This document shows positions 54,677 through 63,622 of a stretch of DNA of 64,000 nt, in pieces. The notes under the pieces were generated by a model. That model was not told where the DNA came from and did no database searches. It worked only from the letters and a program-made list of their open reading frames with translations. This DNA comes from Flavobacteriaceae bacterium (GTDB lineage: Bacteria; Bacteroidota; Bacteroidia; Flavobacteriales; Flavobacteriaceae), in contig CANFZM010000003.1 in NCBI GenBank assembly GCA_947451525.1, forward strand, positions 110,003-174,002, in the 5' to 3' direction. Each line of letters opens with the position of its first letter. The first letter of the stretch is position 1. A program made the translations under genes and the position numbers.

Positions 54677-54710
54677 AAAACCCGTTCCGTGATGAGCGGG
54701 TTTTTTGTTT
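54677..54710 (+). terminator. Rho-independent terminator after rpmA
   Basis: An 8-bp stem (AAAACCCG / CGGGTTTT) with a 12-nt loop and a run of T lies 22 nt after the rpmA stop. Confidence 0.85.
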
Positions 54711-54927
54711 TAAATAATTTAGTTAATCCTCCTCAGAAATTAGTCGTTTAGATTTTAATTTGAAAGTTGGGGATTTTGTTTATCAATAAATTTTTGGTTT
54801 TATTATTTTATTTTCAAAATCATTGATATTGCCATTACCATTGACAATCCTTATATTTGCGCAAATTATAGTTTTACGATGGAATGAAATTACATCGAAT
54901 GCCGTAATAAAATTTAATCCTAGTGAG

Positions 54928-56220
54928 ATGAACAATTTAGTTGAAGAATTACAATGGCGCGGATTGGTGCACGATATAATGCCCGGCACAGAAGAACAAC
55001 TTACTAAAGAAATGACGACGACATATATTGGGTTTGATCCAACAAGTGATTCCTTGCATATTGGAAGTTTGGTGCCAATTATCCTTTTGGTTCATTTGGA
55101 GCAATTTGGTCATAAACCAATTGCATTGGTAGGTGGTGCTACAGGTATGATTGGGGATCCATCTGGAAAATCAGACGAAAGAAACTTGCTAGATGAAGCA
55201 ACTTTAGATAAAAATGTTGCAGGAATTAAAGCGGTTTTATCTCGCTTTTTAGATTTTAATTCTACTGCTGCTAATGCTCCTTTGTTGGTGAACAACTACG
55301 ATTGGATGAAAGATTTTTCGTTCATTAATTTTGCTCGTGACGTGGGTAAACGTATCACGGTTAATTATATGATGGCAAAAGATTCGGTTAAAAAACGACT
55401 AAGTGCTGAAGGAGACGGAATGAGTTTCACTGAATTTACATACCAATTGATTCAAGGATACGATTTTCATCATTTATATAAAAAACACCATTGCTTATTG
55501 CAAATGGGTGGCTCCGATCAATGGGGAAATATTACTACCGGAACCGAATTAGTGCGCAGAATGAATGGCGAAGGTGCTAAGGCATATGCAATGACCTGTC
55601 CATTAATTACGAAAGCCGATGGTTCTAAATTTGGAAAAAGCGAAGGTGGAAATGTTTGGCTTACTACCGATAAAACTTCGGTTTATAAATTTTACCAATT
55701 TTGGTTGAATACTACAGATGTTGATGCTGAAAAGTATATTAAAATTTTCACATTTTTGGATAAAAATACTGTCAATGCTTTAATTGCAGAACATTTGGAG
55801 GCGCCACATTTAAGAGTATTACAGAAACGTTTGGCAGAAGAAGTAACCACTTTTGTTCACGGAAAAGAAGAATTAGAACGCGCAATATTCGCTTCGAATG
55901 CTTTTTTTAGTCCAACTATGGAGGATTTAGCAAAACTGGATGATGCAACTTTTGTAGAGGTTTTTGATGGTGTGCCAAATGCACAAATTTCTAAAGAGGT
56001 CCTTGAAAATGGTTTGGATATGATAGCAGCACTTTCTGCAAAAACTAACTTTTTGCCATCTAATAGTGATGCTAGACGCGAGTTAAAACAAAATGCAGTT
56101 TCGCTTAATAAAACTAAAGTTGCCGAAGATTATATAATTTCACAAAAAGATTTAATAAAAGATAAATTCTTGGTTTTGCAAAAAGGCAAGAAAAATTATT
56201 ACTTGATTAAAGTCATATAA
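54928..56220 (+). CDS. tyrS: Tyrosyl-tRNA synthetase
   Basis: This class I synthetase charges tRNA-Tyr. The ATG at 54928 ([16 protein letters not shown]) gives a normal 430 aa; the frame is open 35 codons further without homology. HIGH-type motif SDSLHIGSL near residue 45, tyrosine-binding YQLIQGYDF and [22 protein letters not shown] as the KMSKS loop, and a C-terminal S4 domain. Terminator follows at once. Confidence 0.96.
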   Translation: MNNLVEELQWRGLVHDIMPGTEEQLTKEMTTTYIGFDPTSDSLHIGSLVPIILLVHLEQFGHKPIALVGGATGMIGDPSGKSDERNLLDEATLDKNVAGIKAVLSRFLDFNSTAANAPLLVNNYDWMKDFSFINFARDVGKRITVNYMMAKDSVKKRLSAEGDGMSFTEFTYQLIQGYDFHHLYKKHHCLLQMGGSDQWGNITTGTELVRRMNGEGAKAYAMTCPLITKADGSKFGKSEGGNVWLTTDKTSVYKFYQFWLNTTDVDAEKYIKIFTFLDKNTVNALIAEHLEAPHLRVLQKRLAEEVTTFVHGKEELERAIFASNAFFSPTMEDLAKLDDATFVEVFDGVPNAQISKEVLENGLDMIAALSAKTNFLPSNSDARRELKQNAVSLNKTKVAEDYIISQKDLIKDKFLVLQKGKKNYYLIKVI

Positions 56221-56225
56221 ATATT

Positions 56226-56250
56226 AAGGAGCCAATTAGGCTCCTTTTTT
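56226..56250. terminator. Terminator after tyrS
   Basis: An 8-bp stem (AAGGAGCC / GGCTCCTT) with loop AATTA and a T-run. The last bases enter the stop region of the convergent gene at 56249. Confidence 0.85.
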
Positions 56251-56962
56251 AATTGAAATTTATTTCCATTTTGTTGGAAGTAAAAGTGCCTTGAATAAAG
56301 TTAAGTTTGCCAGTTATTTTTTTTAATTCTTCGGCATTAAGATTGTAATTGTAATTGTCTTTTGCCAAATTGATTGACAATTCTATAAAATGGGGTTTGT
56401 CTTCATTTATATAATATTCGTTATCTTCAATTTTGTAATATCTTTTTTTATCCCAATATAGAGTTTTTGTATAAAGAATTTTCTCCATAGGCTTTAGACT
56501 TACAATTGAATTCAAAACCAACTTTTTTTCATTTTCTAATAATTCTTTTTCATCTTTAGTTATCATTGATTGGTAATCAAAATTCATTTCTTTTTTAAGG
56601 AATAAATGAAGTAAACTGTCTTTTTCTTTTTGAGTTTTTGCTGCTTCAAAATTTTTGTAGAATTCCTTTCTTAATTTGGAATTAAAAATACCTTTACATT
56701 CTATAATTTCCTCCTCTTGATAGATTTTATAAGTTACCGTTTTTGCCATTGATTCTCTAGTATAAGGGGTTAAGTTATTTGGATACCCAAATAAAGAAAC
56801 TTCTTTATTGGTTAAATTTTCAATATGGTAATTGATTGTAAATTTTCTTTCTGTAGGAATAGAATCTAAATAGGTAACAGAGTCAATTTTCAGTTCAATT
56901 TGCTGACTTTGACCTAATAAGGTGTTAATATACAGGAAAAACAGTATTCGAATAACTTTCAT
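56249..56962 (-). CDS. Exported protein of unknown function (paralogue of 56966-57688)
   Basis: This 237-aa protein has a signal peptide (MKVIRILFFLYINTLLGQSQ) followed by an all-beta-looking domain. It shares with its upstream neighbour the words QIELKIDS, NYHI-NLTNKE, YKI-Q, WDKKRYYKI-DNEYY and the C-terminal FIQGTFTSNK-EINF. I do not recognise the family. The two genes are 3 bp apart on the same strand, so they are cotranscribed and probably arose by tandem duplication. No lipobox or sorting domain. Confidence 0.75.
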   Translation of the reverse strand: MKVIRILFFLYINTLLGQSQQIELKIDSVTYLDSIPTERKFTINYHIENLTNKEVSLFGYPNNLTPYTRESMAKTVTYKIYQEEEIIECKGIFNSKLRKEFYKNFEAAKTQKEKDSLLHLFLKKEMNFDYQSMITKDEKELLENEKKLVLNSIVSLKPMEKILYTKTLYWDKKRYYKIEDNEYYINEDKPHFIELSINLAKDNYNYNLNAEELKKITGKLNFIQGTFTSNKMEINFN

Positions 56963-56965
56963 AAA

Positions 56966-57688
56966 CTATTCTTTAAAATTGATTTCTATTTTGTTAGAAG
57001 TAAAAGTGCCTTGAATGAAATTTTCATCATTATTAATTTTTAAAAATTCTTCTGATGAAAGGGAATTCTTTCTATTGGATTTGTCTAAATATAAACATAG
57101 TTCTATTTCAAATTTATCCTTTTCATTAAGATAGTATTCGTTATCATCAATCTTATAATACCTTTTTTTGTCCCAATTGGTTTGAATGATAAAATTTTTA
57201 GTCTCATTGGGTTTGATAATTACTATGTTTTGCAAGAGTTTTTGGTTTTTAAAAATCCACATTTCGTCGGTGCTTTTGCCACCATTTTTCTTGTAGTTTT
57301 CTATAATGTCTTGGTATTCTAAGGTGTATTTTTTGGTAATTTCTTCGATTAATTTTTTTCTTTTATCCGAATCGTTTAAATCCTCCACGTCTTCTTGTTC
57401 TTTGAAAGTTCTTTCGTAAAATGGGCCGTCAACATCCTCAAAAATACCATTTTGAAATATTTTATAAACAGGAAATAAAGTTAAGGAACTTGCAGAATTT
57501 GCAATTAGAGAATTTGGGATTAAAAAAAAAGAAATCTCTTTATTTGTTAAATTACTAATGTGGTAATTAATATCAAACTTTCTTTTTTTAGGATTAATAT
57601 CCGTTGAGGTAATGGAATCAATTTTCAATTCGATTTGTGCTGAAATAGAAAAAGTGACAAAGAGGATAAGGAAGTTGATTTTTCGCAT
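56966..57688 (-). CDS. Exported protein of unknown function (paralogue of 56249-56962)
   Basis: This 240-aa protein has a signal peptide (MRKINFLILFVTFSISAQ) and the same domain as the next gene: QIELKIDSITSTD, NYHISNLTNKEISFF, WDKKRYYKIDDNEYY and the terminal FIQGTFTSNKIEINF. The middle differs strongly, so the copies have diverged. Function is unknown; a periplasmic location is inferred. Confidence 0.75.
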   Translation of the reverse strand: MRKINFLILFVTFSISAQIELKIDSITSTDINPKKRKFDINYHISNLTNKEISFFLIPNSLIANSASSLTLFPVYKIFQNGIFEDVDGPFYERTFKEQEDVEDLNDSDKRKKLIEEITKKYTLEYQDIIENYKKNGGKSTDEMWIFKNQKLLQNIVIIKPNETKNFIIQTNWDKKRYYKIDDNEYYLNEKDKFEIELCLYLDKSNRKNSLSSEEFLKINNDENFIQGTFTSNKIEINFKE

Positions 57689-57729
57689 ATACTGACAAGG
57701 TAAGTACTCACGAATTTAATAAAAAATAA

Positions 57730-58731
57730 TTACAAAACCATTAAATTGCATCCTCTGATGTCGGAATTATCGAATCTTCCTAATACTTCAAAGGAATTAT
57801 TAGGATATTTCTTACCTAAATCTTGAGTTGCGATAAACGAACAAGAATTAATATTTGCTAAATCAATAACGTTTAAGCCTCCAGTTTTTCCTGTTGCAAC
57901 GTAGTATAAAGCATCCTCTGTATCGCGAATTAAGATGTTCATCCAATTTGGGCATTCAAAAATACCATTACCTAAAGAATAGGCTTGCGATAATAATTCG
58001 GTCATGCCATATTCAGAATGGATGCTAGAAACACCAAAACCTTCGCAAAGTATTTCGTGTAGTTCTTCCCGGATGATTTCTTTTCGTTTTCCTTTCATGC
58101 CACCAGTTTCCATGATAATGGTTGAATTACCTAGTTCCCTTAATGGAAAGGAAGTTGCTTTTGCAAATTCTATTAAATCCAACAAGGCATAAGTTACACC
58201 AATTAGAATAATATTTTTATCCAAAGAATTTAACTCCTTTAGTTTAAAAAGAAGTTCTTCGTGATTATGTAAATAAAAGCCGCTGTTTTCATTGTTAGAT
58301 AGTTCAATCAAATCTTTCACCATATAGATTAACGAGGAGCCACTGCGCTCTAAATAGGATGGGAGTAGTGCTATTATTGTATAATCTTCAATATTTCCAT
58401 AAAATTCAGAAAACCCTTTTCGATAACTTTCTTCATATAGAGTAACATCTGTAATTAAATGTTTGCTAGTTATCATTCCGGTGGTGCCACTGCTAGTAAA
58501 TGTCTCTTGAATAGGATTGCAATTAGAAACGACCTTATGACTTTTAAAAAACTGAATTGGTAAAAAAGGAATTTGCTGTAAGTTTTTCACGCTCCCTTTT
58601 TCTACTTTTAATAGCTCGCAAAATTCTCTGTAAACGGAATTGTTTTCGTACTGGAAACGAAAAACTTTCAAGGCAATTTTTTCAAATTGCTTTGCATTGG
58701 CGATCGTGAAAATATCTTGTGAATCTATCAA
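57730..58731 (-). CDS. LuxE/PaaK-like acyl-protein synthetase
   Basis: This 333-aa protein belongs to the ANL adenylating family in the short LuxE form. The P-loop-like AMP motif FTSSGTTGMITSKH is at about 82-95, and YGMTELLSQAYSLGNG is the acyl-adenylate A5 region. LuxE activates fatty acids and transfers them to a partner protein; here no luxCD partner is present, so the substrate is open. No signal peptide, cytosolic. It is separated from the paralogue pair by 41 bp and may be in the same operon. Confidence 0.85.
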   Translation of the reverse strand: MIDSQDIFTIANAKQFEKIALKVFRFQYENNSVYREFCELLKVEKGSVKNLQQIPFLPIQFFKSHKVVSNCNPIQETFTSSGTTGMITSKHLITDVTLYEESYRKGFSEFYGNIEDYTIIALLPSYLERSGSSLIYMVKDLIELSNNENSGFYLHNHEELLFKLKELNSLDKNIILIGVTYALLDLIEFAKATSFPLRELGNSTIIMETGGMKGKRKEIIREELHEILCEGFGVSSIHSEYGMTELLSQAYSLGNGIFECPNWMNILIRDTEDALYYVATGKTGGLNVIDLANINSCSFIATQDLGKKYPNNSFEVLGRFDNSDIRGCNLMVL

Positions 58732-58764
58732 GGGGATAATTTTTACAAAAGTAATAAAAATAAA

Positions 58765-58790
58765 AAAGCTCCAATGCGAATTGGAGCTTT
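58765..58790 (-). terminator. Terminator of the T9SS cargo gene
   Basis: A perfect 11-bp stem (AAAGCTCCAAT / ATTGGAGCTTT) around four bases GCGA, with a T-rich tail on the minus strand, lies after the stop at 58810. Confidence 0.85.
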
Positions 58791-58809
58791 CAAATATATT
58801 TTAAATTAA

Positions 58810-59805
58810 TTATCTAATAACTAATTTTTTAGTAGCAGTTTTTCCTTCTTCAGTAATACGAACCATGTATACTCCAGTGTTTAAATGGCTAACATTAATT
58901 GCATTTGTAGAAGTAGTCGTGTTTAAAACTTGTTTTCCTAATACGTCAAAAACAGTTACTGTTTTTTCTGCATTTGCATCAGTGTTAATGAATAAAGTTC
59001 CGTTAACGACAGGGTTAGGATAGATACTTAGTCCAGAAATTTCTGATTGGTTAGTTCTTAAAACATTAGATGTAACATATTCCCAAGTTCCACCAATTCT
59101 AACTTCATCAATTTGAATGTTTCCTGTTCCAGCAGTTGCTGTTCCGGCTTCTCTTATTACTAATTTCTCAACTTGAGCAGGAGCTGCGGTTGTACCTGTT
59201 GCATTAGTTACTGTAGCAGTTCCTTCAGTCCCACCAATTGCAGGATTTACCCATAAACTTGCAGTGTTAGTTGTGAAATCAAATTTCGCCACAACAAAAT
59301 AGGTAGTATTAATACTATAGTCAACTGAAGAAAAAGATGGAGCTGCAGTTCCACCTGATCCGTTTAGTATTCCAAGATTAAAAGTATCTGCGGCAGAACC
59401 AGCACGAATATATAATCTTGCGCTAAAAACAGTTAAAGTTGGAGGTGTTGTTGAAGATAAAGTACCTAACATTAGAAAATAATTACCAGTTGTTGTGTTT
59501 GCTGCTTGACCAGTTACATTTGGTAAATTAATTAAAGCTGAATAGTAAGCCGCACCTGTTAATGCTGTTGCAGAAGTAAGGTTAACATCTTCGGTGTTTC
59601 CAGCAACAATTTGTGTTTGGTTTCCACTAGTAGTTAGTCCTGAATAATTTAAGGACCCAGACAATGTTGTCATTTGTCCAGAAATTCCACTATGAGTTTG
59701 CCACCCATTAGCATTTAAAGTTCCTGAATAAGGAAAAGAATCAGAACCTTGTGCAAAGGTTACAGTTGAGGCAATTAGTAAAGATAAAATGTAAAGTTTT
59801 TTCAT
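58810..59805 (-). CDS. Secreted protein with T9SS type A sorting domain
   Basis: The start is ATG at 59805 (MKKLYILSLLIASTVTFAQ), giving 331 aa; an upstream start at 59832 only adds nine residues before the signal peptide. The middle (about 25-245) is a Thr/Ala/Gly/Asn-rich jelly-roll-like domain of the kind seen in secreted surface proteins (QIDEVRIGGTWEYV). The sorting domain occupies the last 75 residues (SIYPNPVVNGTLFIN ... MVRITEEGKTATKKLVIR). Family function is unknown. Together with the next gene it forms a small T9SS cluster. Confidence 0.85.
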   Translation of the reverse strand: MKKLYILSLLIASTVTFAQGSDSFPYSGTLNANGWQTHSGISGQMTTLSGSLNYSGLTTSGNQTQIVAGNTEDVNLTSATALTGAAYYSALINLPNVTGQAANTTTGNYFLMLGTLSSTTPPTLTVFSARLYIRAGSAADTFNLGILNGSGGTAAPSFSSVDYSINTTYFVVAKFDFTTNTASLWVNPAIGGTEGTATVTNATGTTAAPAQVEKLVIREAGTATAGTGNIQIDEVRIGGTWEYVTSNVLRTNQSEISGLSIYPNPVVNGTLFINTDANAEKTVTVFDVLGKQVLNTTTSTNAINVSHLNTGVYMVRITEEGKTATKKLVIR

Positions 59806-59899
59806 AATATTTAAATGTAAATTATTCAACAAAGATAATTACTATTTCTATTATATGAAAAAAATCCATGTAAAAAAATAGTTAATTATTTTGATTTAA

Positions 59900-60235
59900 T
59901 TATCTGATAATTAATTTTCTAGTAGCACTTGCGTCTCCTTCTTCAATTTTAATGAAATAAACACCTGGAGAAAGTGAGGCAACATTCAATTCTTTTGAAG
60001 TTAAAAGTGTTTGAAGTACTTTTTTGCCTAAAACATCAAAAATAGTAATTTGTTTGTCGTCGTTAGATTTGGAGGAAATGTATAACTTGCCATTAGTAAC
60101 AGGATTAGGGTAAAAGTTTAGCCCCTCAATAGTGGTTTCCTGCACTTTTGATTGCTGTTTTGAATCTTGAGCCAAAACACTAGTAGTGGTTAAGCAAAGA
60201 AAAAATAATATAATGTAAAAGTAATTTTTTGTCAT
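59900..60235 (-). CDS. Miniature T9SS protein: signal peptide plus sorting domain only
   Basis: The ATG at 60235 (MTKNYFYIILFFLCL) gives 111 aa. After the signal peptide (to about residue 23, VLAQ) only 13 residues precede the sorting domain (FYPNPVTNGKLYISS ... GVYFIKIEEGDASATRKLIIR), which is very like that of the cargo gene at 58810-59805. There is no cargo domain. It may be a remnant of a larger gene or a functional short protein. It is 95 bp upstream of the cargo gene on the same strand and divergent from the TonB receptor at 60503. Confidence 0.8.
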   Translation of the reverse strand: MTKNYFYIILFFLCLTTTSVLAQDSKQQSKVQETTIEGLNFYPNPVTNGKLYISSKSNDDKQITIFDVLGKKVLQTLLTSKELNVASLSPGVYFIKIEEGDASATRKLIIR

Positions 60236-60462
60236 GGGTATTCTTTCGTCCAAGCAAATATAATACTATTTTTTTATATTGTTTATCAAGCAATGATGAT
60301 TTATCTTTTTTTTAATAAAGATTAACTATAAAATATATTTATGTTAATTTCTTTCTAAGATTATAACTTTAAAAATACAATTAAATAACGTTAAATTAAT
60401 ATTTAAATAATTTTCAGCCTATTTGATAAAATACAGTTAACCTGATAAATGGTTTCAATAAT

Positions 60463-60470
60463 TATTTTTG
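60463..60470 (+). promoter_or_regulatory. -7 box (TATTTTTG) upstream of the large TonB receptor
   Basis: An exact TAnnTTTG match 32 nt before the ATG at 60503. The rest of the 267-bp divergent spacer (60236-60502) is AT-rich without recognisable features. Confidence 0.4.
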
Positions 60471-60502
60471 CAAAAACATTTTAATTTTAAATTCCATCTT
60501 AA

Positions 60503-63448
60503 ATGAAAATAATTTCTACATTAATATTACTTTTTATTACACAAATAATATTTAGTCAAAATTCAATTATTAAAGGTATTGTTGTTGAAGAAGCAACCGG
60601 AAAACCTTTGTCAGGTGTAAATATTGCAATTAAGTCTTTAAAAAAATATACGATTTCAGACGCAGATGGTAATTTTATTTTCAGAAATGTTCCTGCTGGG
60701 AGTTATTCAGTTCAGTTTTCATTTTTGTCCTTCGAGTCTAAAATTGTTTCGGATGTAGAGGCTGTTTCTAATGAAACTTATGATATGACAGTATCTTTGG
60801 TAGAGAAGAAAAATGAATTGGAAGAGGTAGTGATAAAATCTACTAAAGCCAAAACAGAATCTGTAAAATCTCTCTTAACCATGCAAAAAAATAGCATAAG
60901 AGTTTCTGATGGTATTTCTGCAGAAACTATTAAGAGAACTCCAGATAGAACTACTTCGGATGTATTAAAAAGAATTAGTGGAGCAAGTGTGCAGGATAAC
61001 AAATTTGTTATAATTAGAGGTTTAAACGATAGATACAATACTACTTATTTAAATGGAGCACCACTTCCTAGTTCAGAACCAGATAGAAAAGCGTTCTCTT
61101 TTGATATTTTTCCTGCTAATATGATTGATAATTTAGTAATTTATAAAACTGCTTCTCCTGATTTACCTGGAGAATTTGCGGGAGGTGTTGTTGAAATAAC
61201 TACCAAAGGAACACCAGATAAAGATTTTCAAAATCTTTCAGTGAGTTCTGGTTACAATACTATTACTACTGGAAAAAATCAATTGTATTATGAAGGAGGA
61301 AAAAAAGACTGGTTAGGGGTAGATGATGGAACTAGAACTTTGCCTTCTTCTTTTCCTACAACTACTCAATTTCAAGCATTACAACAAGCTAACAATCAGA
61401 ATAGTATTACTCAAATTTCAAATTTGGCTAAATCATATCAAACGGATTGGAGTTTATATAACAAAAAATTTAGCCCGAATGTAAGTTTTCAATATTCGCT
61501 CGGAAAATTTTTCAAATTAAAGGATAATCAAAATTTAGGATTTCTAGCTTCAGTATCGTACAATAAAACTAATAATTACGATCAGACTTTACGAAAAACT
61601 TATGAAACACCTGGTGCATTATTGACAAATCAAGTAGATGATAATTATAACGAGCAAACATTATTAGGAATATTAGCAAATGTTTCTTTGAAAATGGATT
61701 CGAATAATTCTTTTGCTTTTAAAAATTTGTATAGTATTAATTCTAATAATAAAGTTATTGATCGTAATGGTTCGTTATCGCAAGAAAGTGATCCATTGTA
61801 TATCAATACAACTGCAAGAATGTTTACTAGTAATAAAATTTACACTGGTCAACTAAGTGGAGAACATTTATTACCTGAAAGTAAAATTAAGATAAGTTGG
61901 GTAGGCTCTTACAGTAATGTTTTGCGAAGTGTTCCAAACGATAGAAGAAACACCTATTCTTATATTAAATATGATGATGGTACGGTTACTCAACCGTCTG
62001 CGTTTTTCTCCATTAACACCGTTGGAGGAGAATCTCCAGGGTCTATGTATGTTTCTCAAAATGTGGAAGATATATTTAGCACAAAAGTAGATTTGAACAA
62101 AAAGATTAAATTCACAGAAAAATTTGCAACCGATGTGAAAATTGGAGTATTTACACAATCGCGTTATAGAGATTTCACAGCAAGACAATTGGGTTATACT
62201 CCTTTTAGTGGAAATGTTAACGGAATAAACTACACTATTAATAATTTCTCTAATACTATTCCTTTTTTAAATAACTCTACCATTTTCAATAGTTCTAACA
62301 TGGGAATAATTTCTCCAGGAGTTAGCGGTTTAACTTTGTATGATGGTACTAAAGGAAATGATTCTTATACTGCTTCTTCAAAATTAAATGCGGGTTATGT
62401 AATGCTTGACAATAGTGTTAGTAAACTAAGAATGATTTGGGGAGTTAGAATGGAAAATTATTCACAATTACTTAATTCAAAAGAAGATAACGGAATTCCA
62501 GTTGTTGTAAACAATTCGCAATTAGATTTTTTACCATCCCTAAATTTAATATATGGGGTTAATAAAAAACAAAATATTCGATTAAGTTTTTCCAAAACAT
62601 TAAATCGTCCTGAATTTAGAGAATTAGCACCATTTCTTTTTTATGATGCAGCAACAAAATTTAATACGGAAGGAAATCCAAATCTTAAAATTGCAAAAAT
62701 ATTTAATGCCGATTTGCGATATGAAATTTTCCCTGGAAAAGGACAATTATTTTCAATATCTGCTTTTTATAAGAAATTCAATGATCCAATTGAAATTCAG
62801 GCTAAAGCAAATAATACCAATAAATATCAAAATGCAAATTCAGGCGAAAATAAAGGTGTAGAAATGGAATACAGAACTTTATTAAGTTCTCTTTTTGGAG
62901 CACAAAACACTAAAATCTTAGACGATTTAACTTTATTCACTAATCTATCTATAATAAGATCCAAAGTAGATATTTCTAATTTAGTTACTTCCTCAACTTT
63001 AGAAGAAATTCCTCTACAAGGCCAATCTCCTTATGTTTTTAATGCTGGATTGCAATATATTAGCAAAGAGTCTGGATGGGCGGTATCGGCAAATTTAAAT
63101 CGAATTGGAAACCGAATTGCTATTCAAGGTAATCAAACTGCTGGAAACACAACAATGGCACTATGGGAAAAAAGTAGAACTTTCTTAGATATGCAAATTT
63201 CTAAAAGTTTCTATAAAAATAAAATAGAAGTAAAATTTAATGCTCAAAACATTCTAGCCCAAAATTTAATTTTTTATCAAAACAATGATTTTGGAAAAAC
63301 GAATGTGACCGGAATACAAAAATCAATTAATTCTATCTTTACTGGAGATTCTCAAAATAAAAATGGATACAATCCTGCAGAAGATGATTTAGTTTGGTCC
63401 ACCAAATTTGGACAAACTTTTTCTCTATCCGTTGGTTATTCTTTCTAG
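60503..63448 (+). CDS. TonB-dependent receptor with carboxypeptidase-regulatory-like domain
   Basis: This 981-aa outer-membrane receptor has a signal peptide (MKIISTLILLFITQIIFSQ), a CarboxypepD_reg-like domain (about 20-105: IKGIVVEEATGKPLSGVNIAI), a plug (about 120-250: ISGASVQDNKFVIIRGLNDRYN, FAGGVVEITTKG) and a large barrel ending FGQTFSLSVGYSF with terminal Phe. It is in the size class of SusC-like receptors but no SusD follows. The substrate is unknown. The next gene encodes an exported protein, a pairing that may reflect a shared substrate or secretion-related function. Confidence 0.9.
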   Translation: MKIISTLILLFITQIIFSQNSIIKGIVVEEATGKPLSGVNIAIKSLKKYTISDADGNFIFRNVPAGSYSVQFSFLSFESKIVSDVEAVSNETYDMTVSLVEKKNELEEVVIKSTKAKTESVKSLLTMQKNSIRVSDGISAETIKRTPDRTTSDVLKRISGASVQDNKFVIIRGLNDRYNTTYLNGAPLPSSEPDRKAFSFDIFPANMIDNLVIYKTASPDLPGEFAGGVVEITTKGTPDKDFQNLSVSSGYNTITTGKNQLYYEGGKKDWLGVDDGTRTLPSSFPTTTQFQALQQANNQNSITQISNLAKSYQTDWSLYNKKFSPNVSFQYSLGKFFKLKDNQNLGFLASVSYNKTNNYDQTLRKTYETPGALLTNQVDDNYNEQTLLGILANVSLKMDSNNSFAFKNLYSINSNNKVIDRNGSLSQESDPLYINTTARMFTSNKIYTGQLSGEHLLPESKIKISWVGSYSNVLRSVPNDRRNTYSYIKYDDGTVTQPSAFFSINTVGGESPGSMYVSQNVEDIFSTKVDLNKKIKFTEKFATDVKIGVFTQSRYRDFTARQLGYTPFSGNVNGINYTINNFSNTIPFLNNSTIFNSSNMGIISPGVSGLTLYDGTKGNDSYTASSKLNAGYVMLDNSVSKLRMIWGVRMENYSQLLNSKEDNGIPVVVNNSQLDFLPSLNLIYGVNKKQNIRLSFSKTLNRPEFRELAPFLFYDAATKFNTEGNPNLKIAKIFNADLRYEIFPGKGQLFSISAFYKKFNDPIEIQAKANNTNKYQNANSGENKGVEMEYRTLLSSLFGAQNTKILDDLTLFTNLSIIRSKVDISNLVTSSTLEEIPLQGQSPYVFNAGLQYISKESGWAVSANLNRIGNRIAIQGNQTAGNTTMALWEKSRTFLDMQISKSFYKNKIEVKFNAQNILAQNLIFYQNNDFGKTNVTGIQKSINSIFTGDSQNKNGYNPAEDDLVWSTKFGQTFSLSVGYSF

Positions 63449-63471
63449 AAAATTTCAAAAAAAACTTAATT

Positions 63472-63500
63472 AAAAGGCAAACTATATGTTTGCCTTTTTT
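63472..63500 (+). terminator. Terminator after the TonB receptor
   Basis: An 11-bp stem (AAAAGGCAAAC / GTTTGCCTTTT) with loop TATAT and a T-run. Confidence 0.85.
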
Positions 63501-63569
63501 GCTTCCAATAATTTGATTATTTACAATTTAGAAACATAAATTTATTGTTTAATTAATGATTTCTTTTTC

Positions 63570-63597
63570 TTGTGTTTACAATCGCATTATACATTTG
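63570..63597 (+). promoter_or_regulatory. Promoter of the last gene (TTG-N17-TACATTTG)
   Basis: TTG at 63570-63572 and TACATTTG at 63590-63597 with 17 nt between, 25 nt before the ATG at 63623. Both boxes fit the consensus. Confidence 0.55.
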
Positions 63598-63622
63598 AAA
63601 AAATAAAAACACACACAAAACT

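Noticed and set aside
56221..57729. Operon of tyrS with the tandem paralogues
   Set aside because: They are on opposite strands with a strong terminator between.
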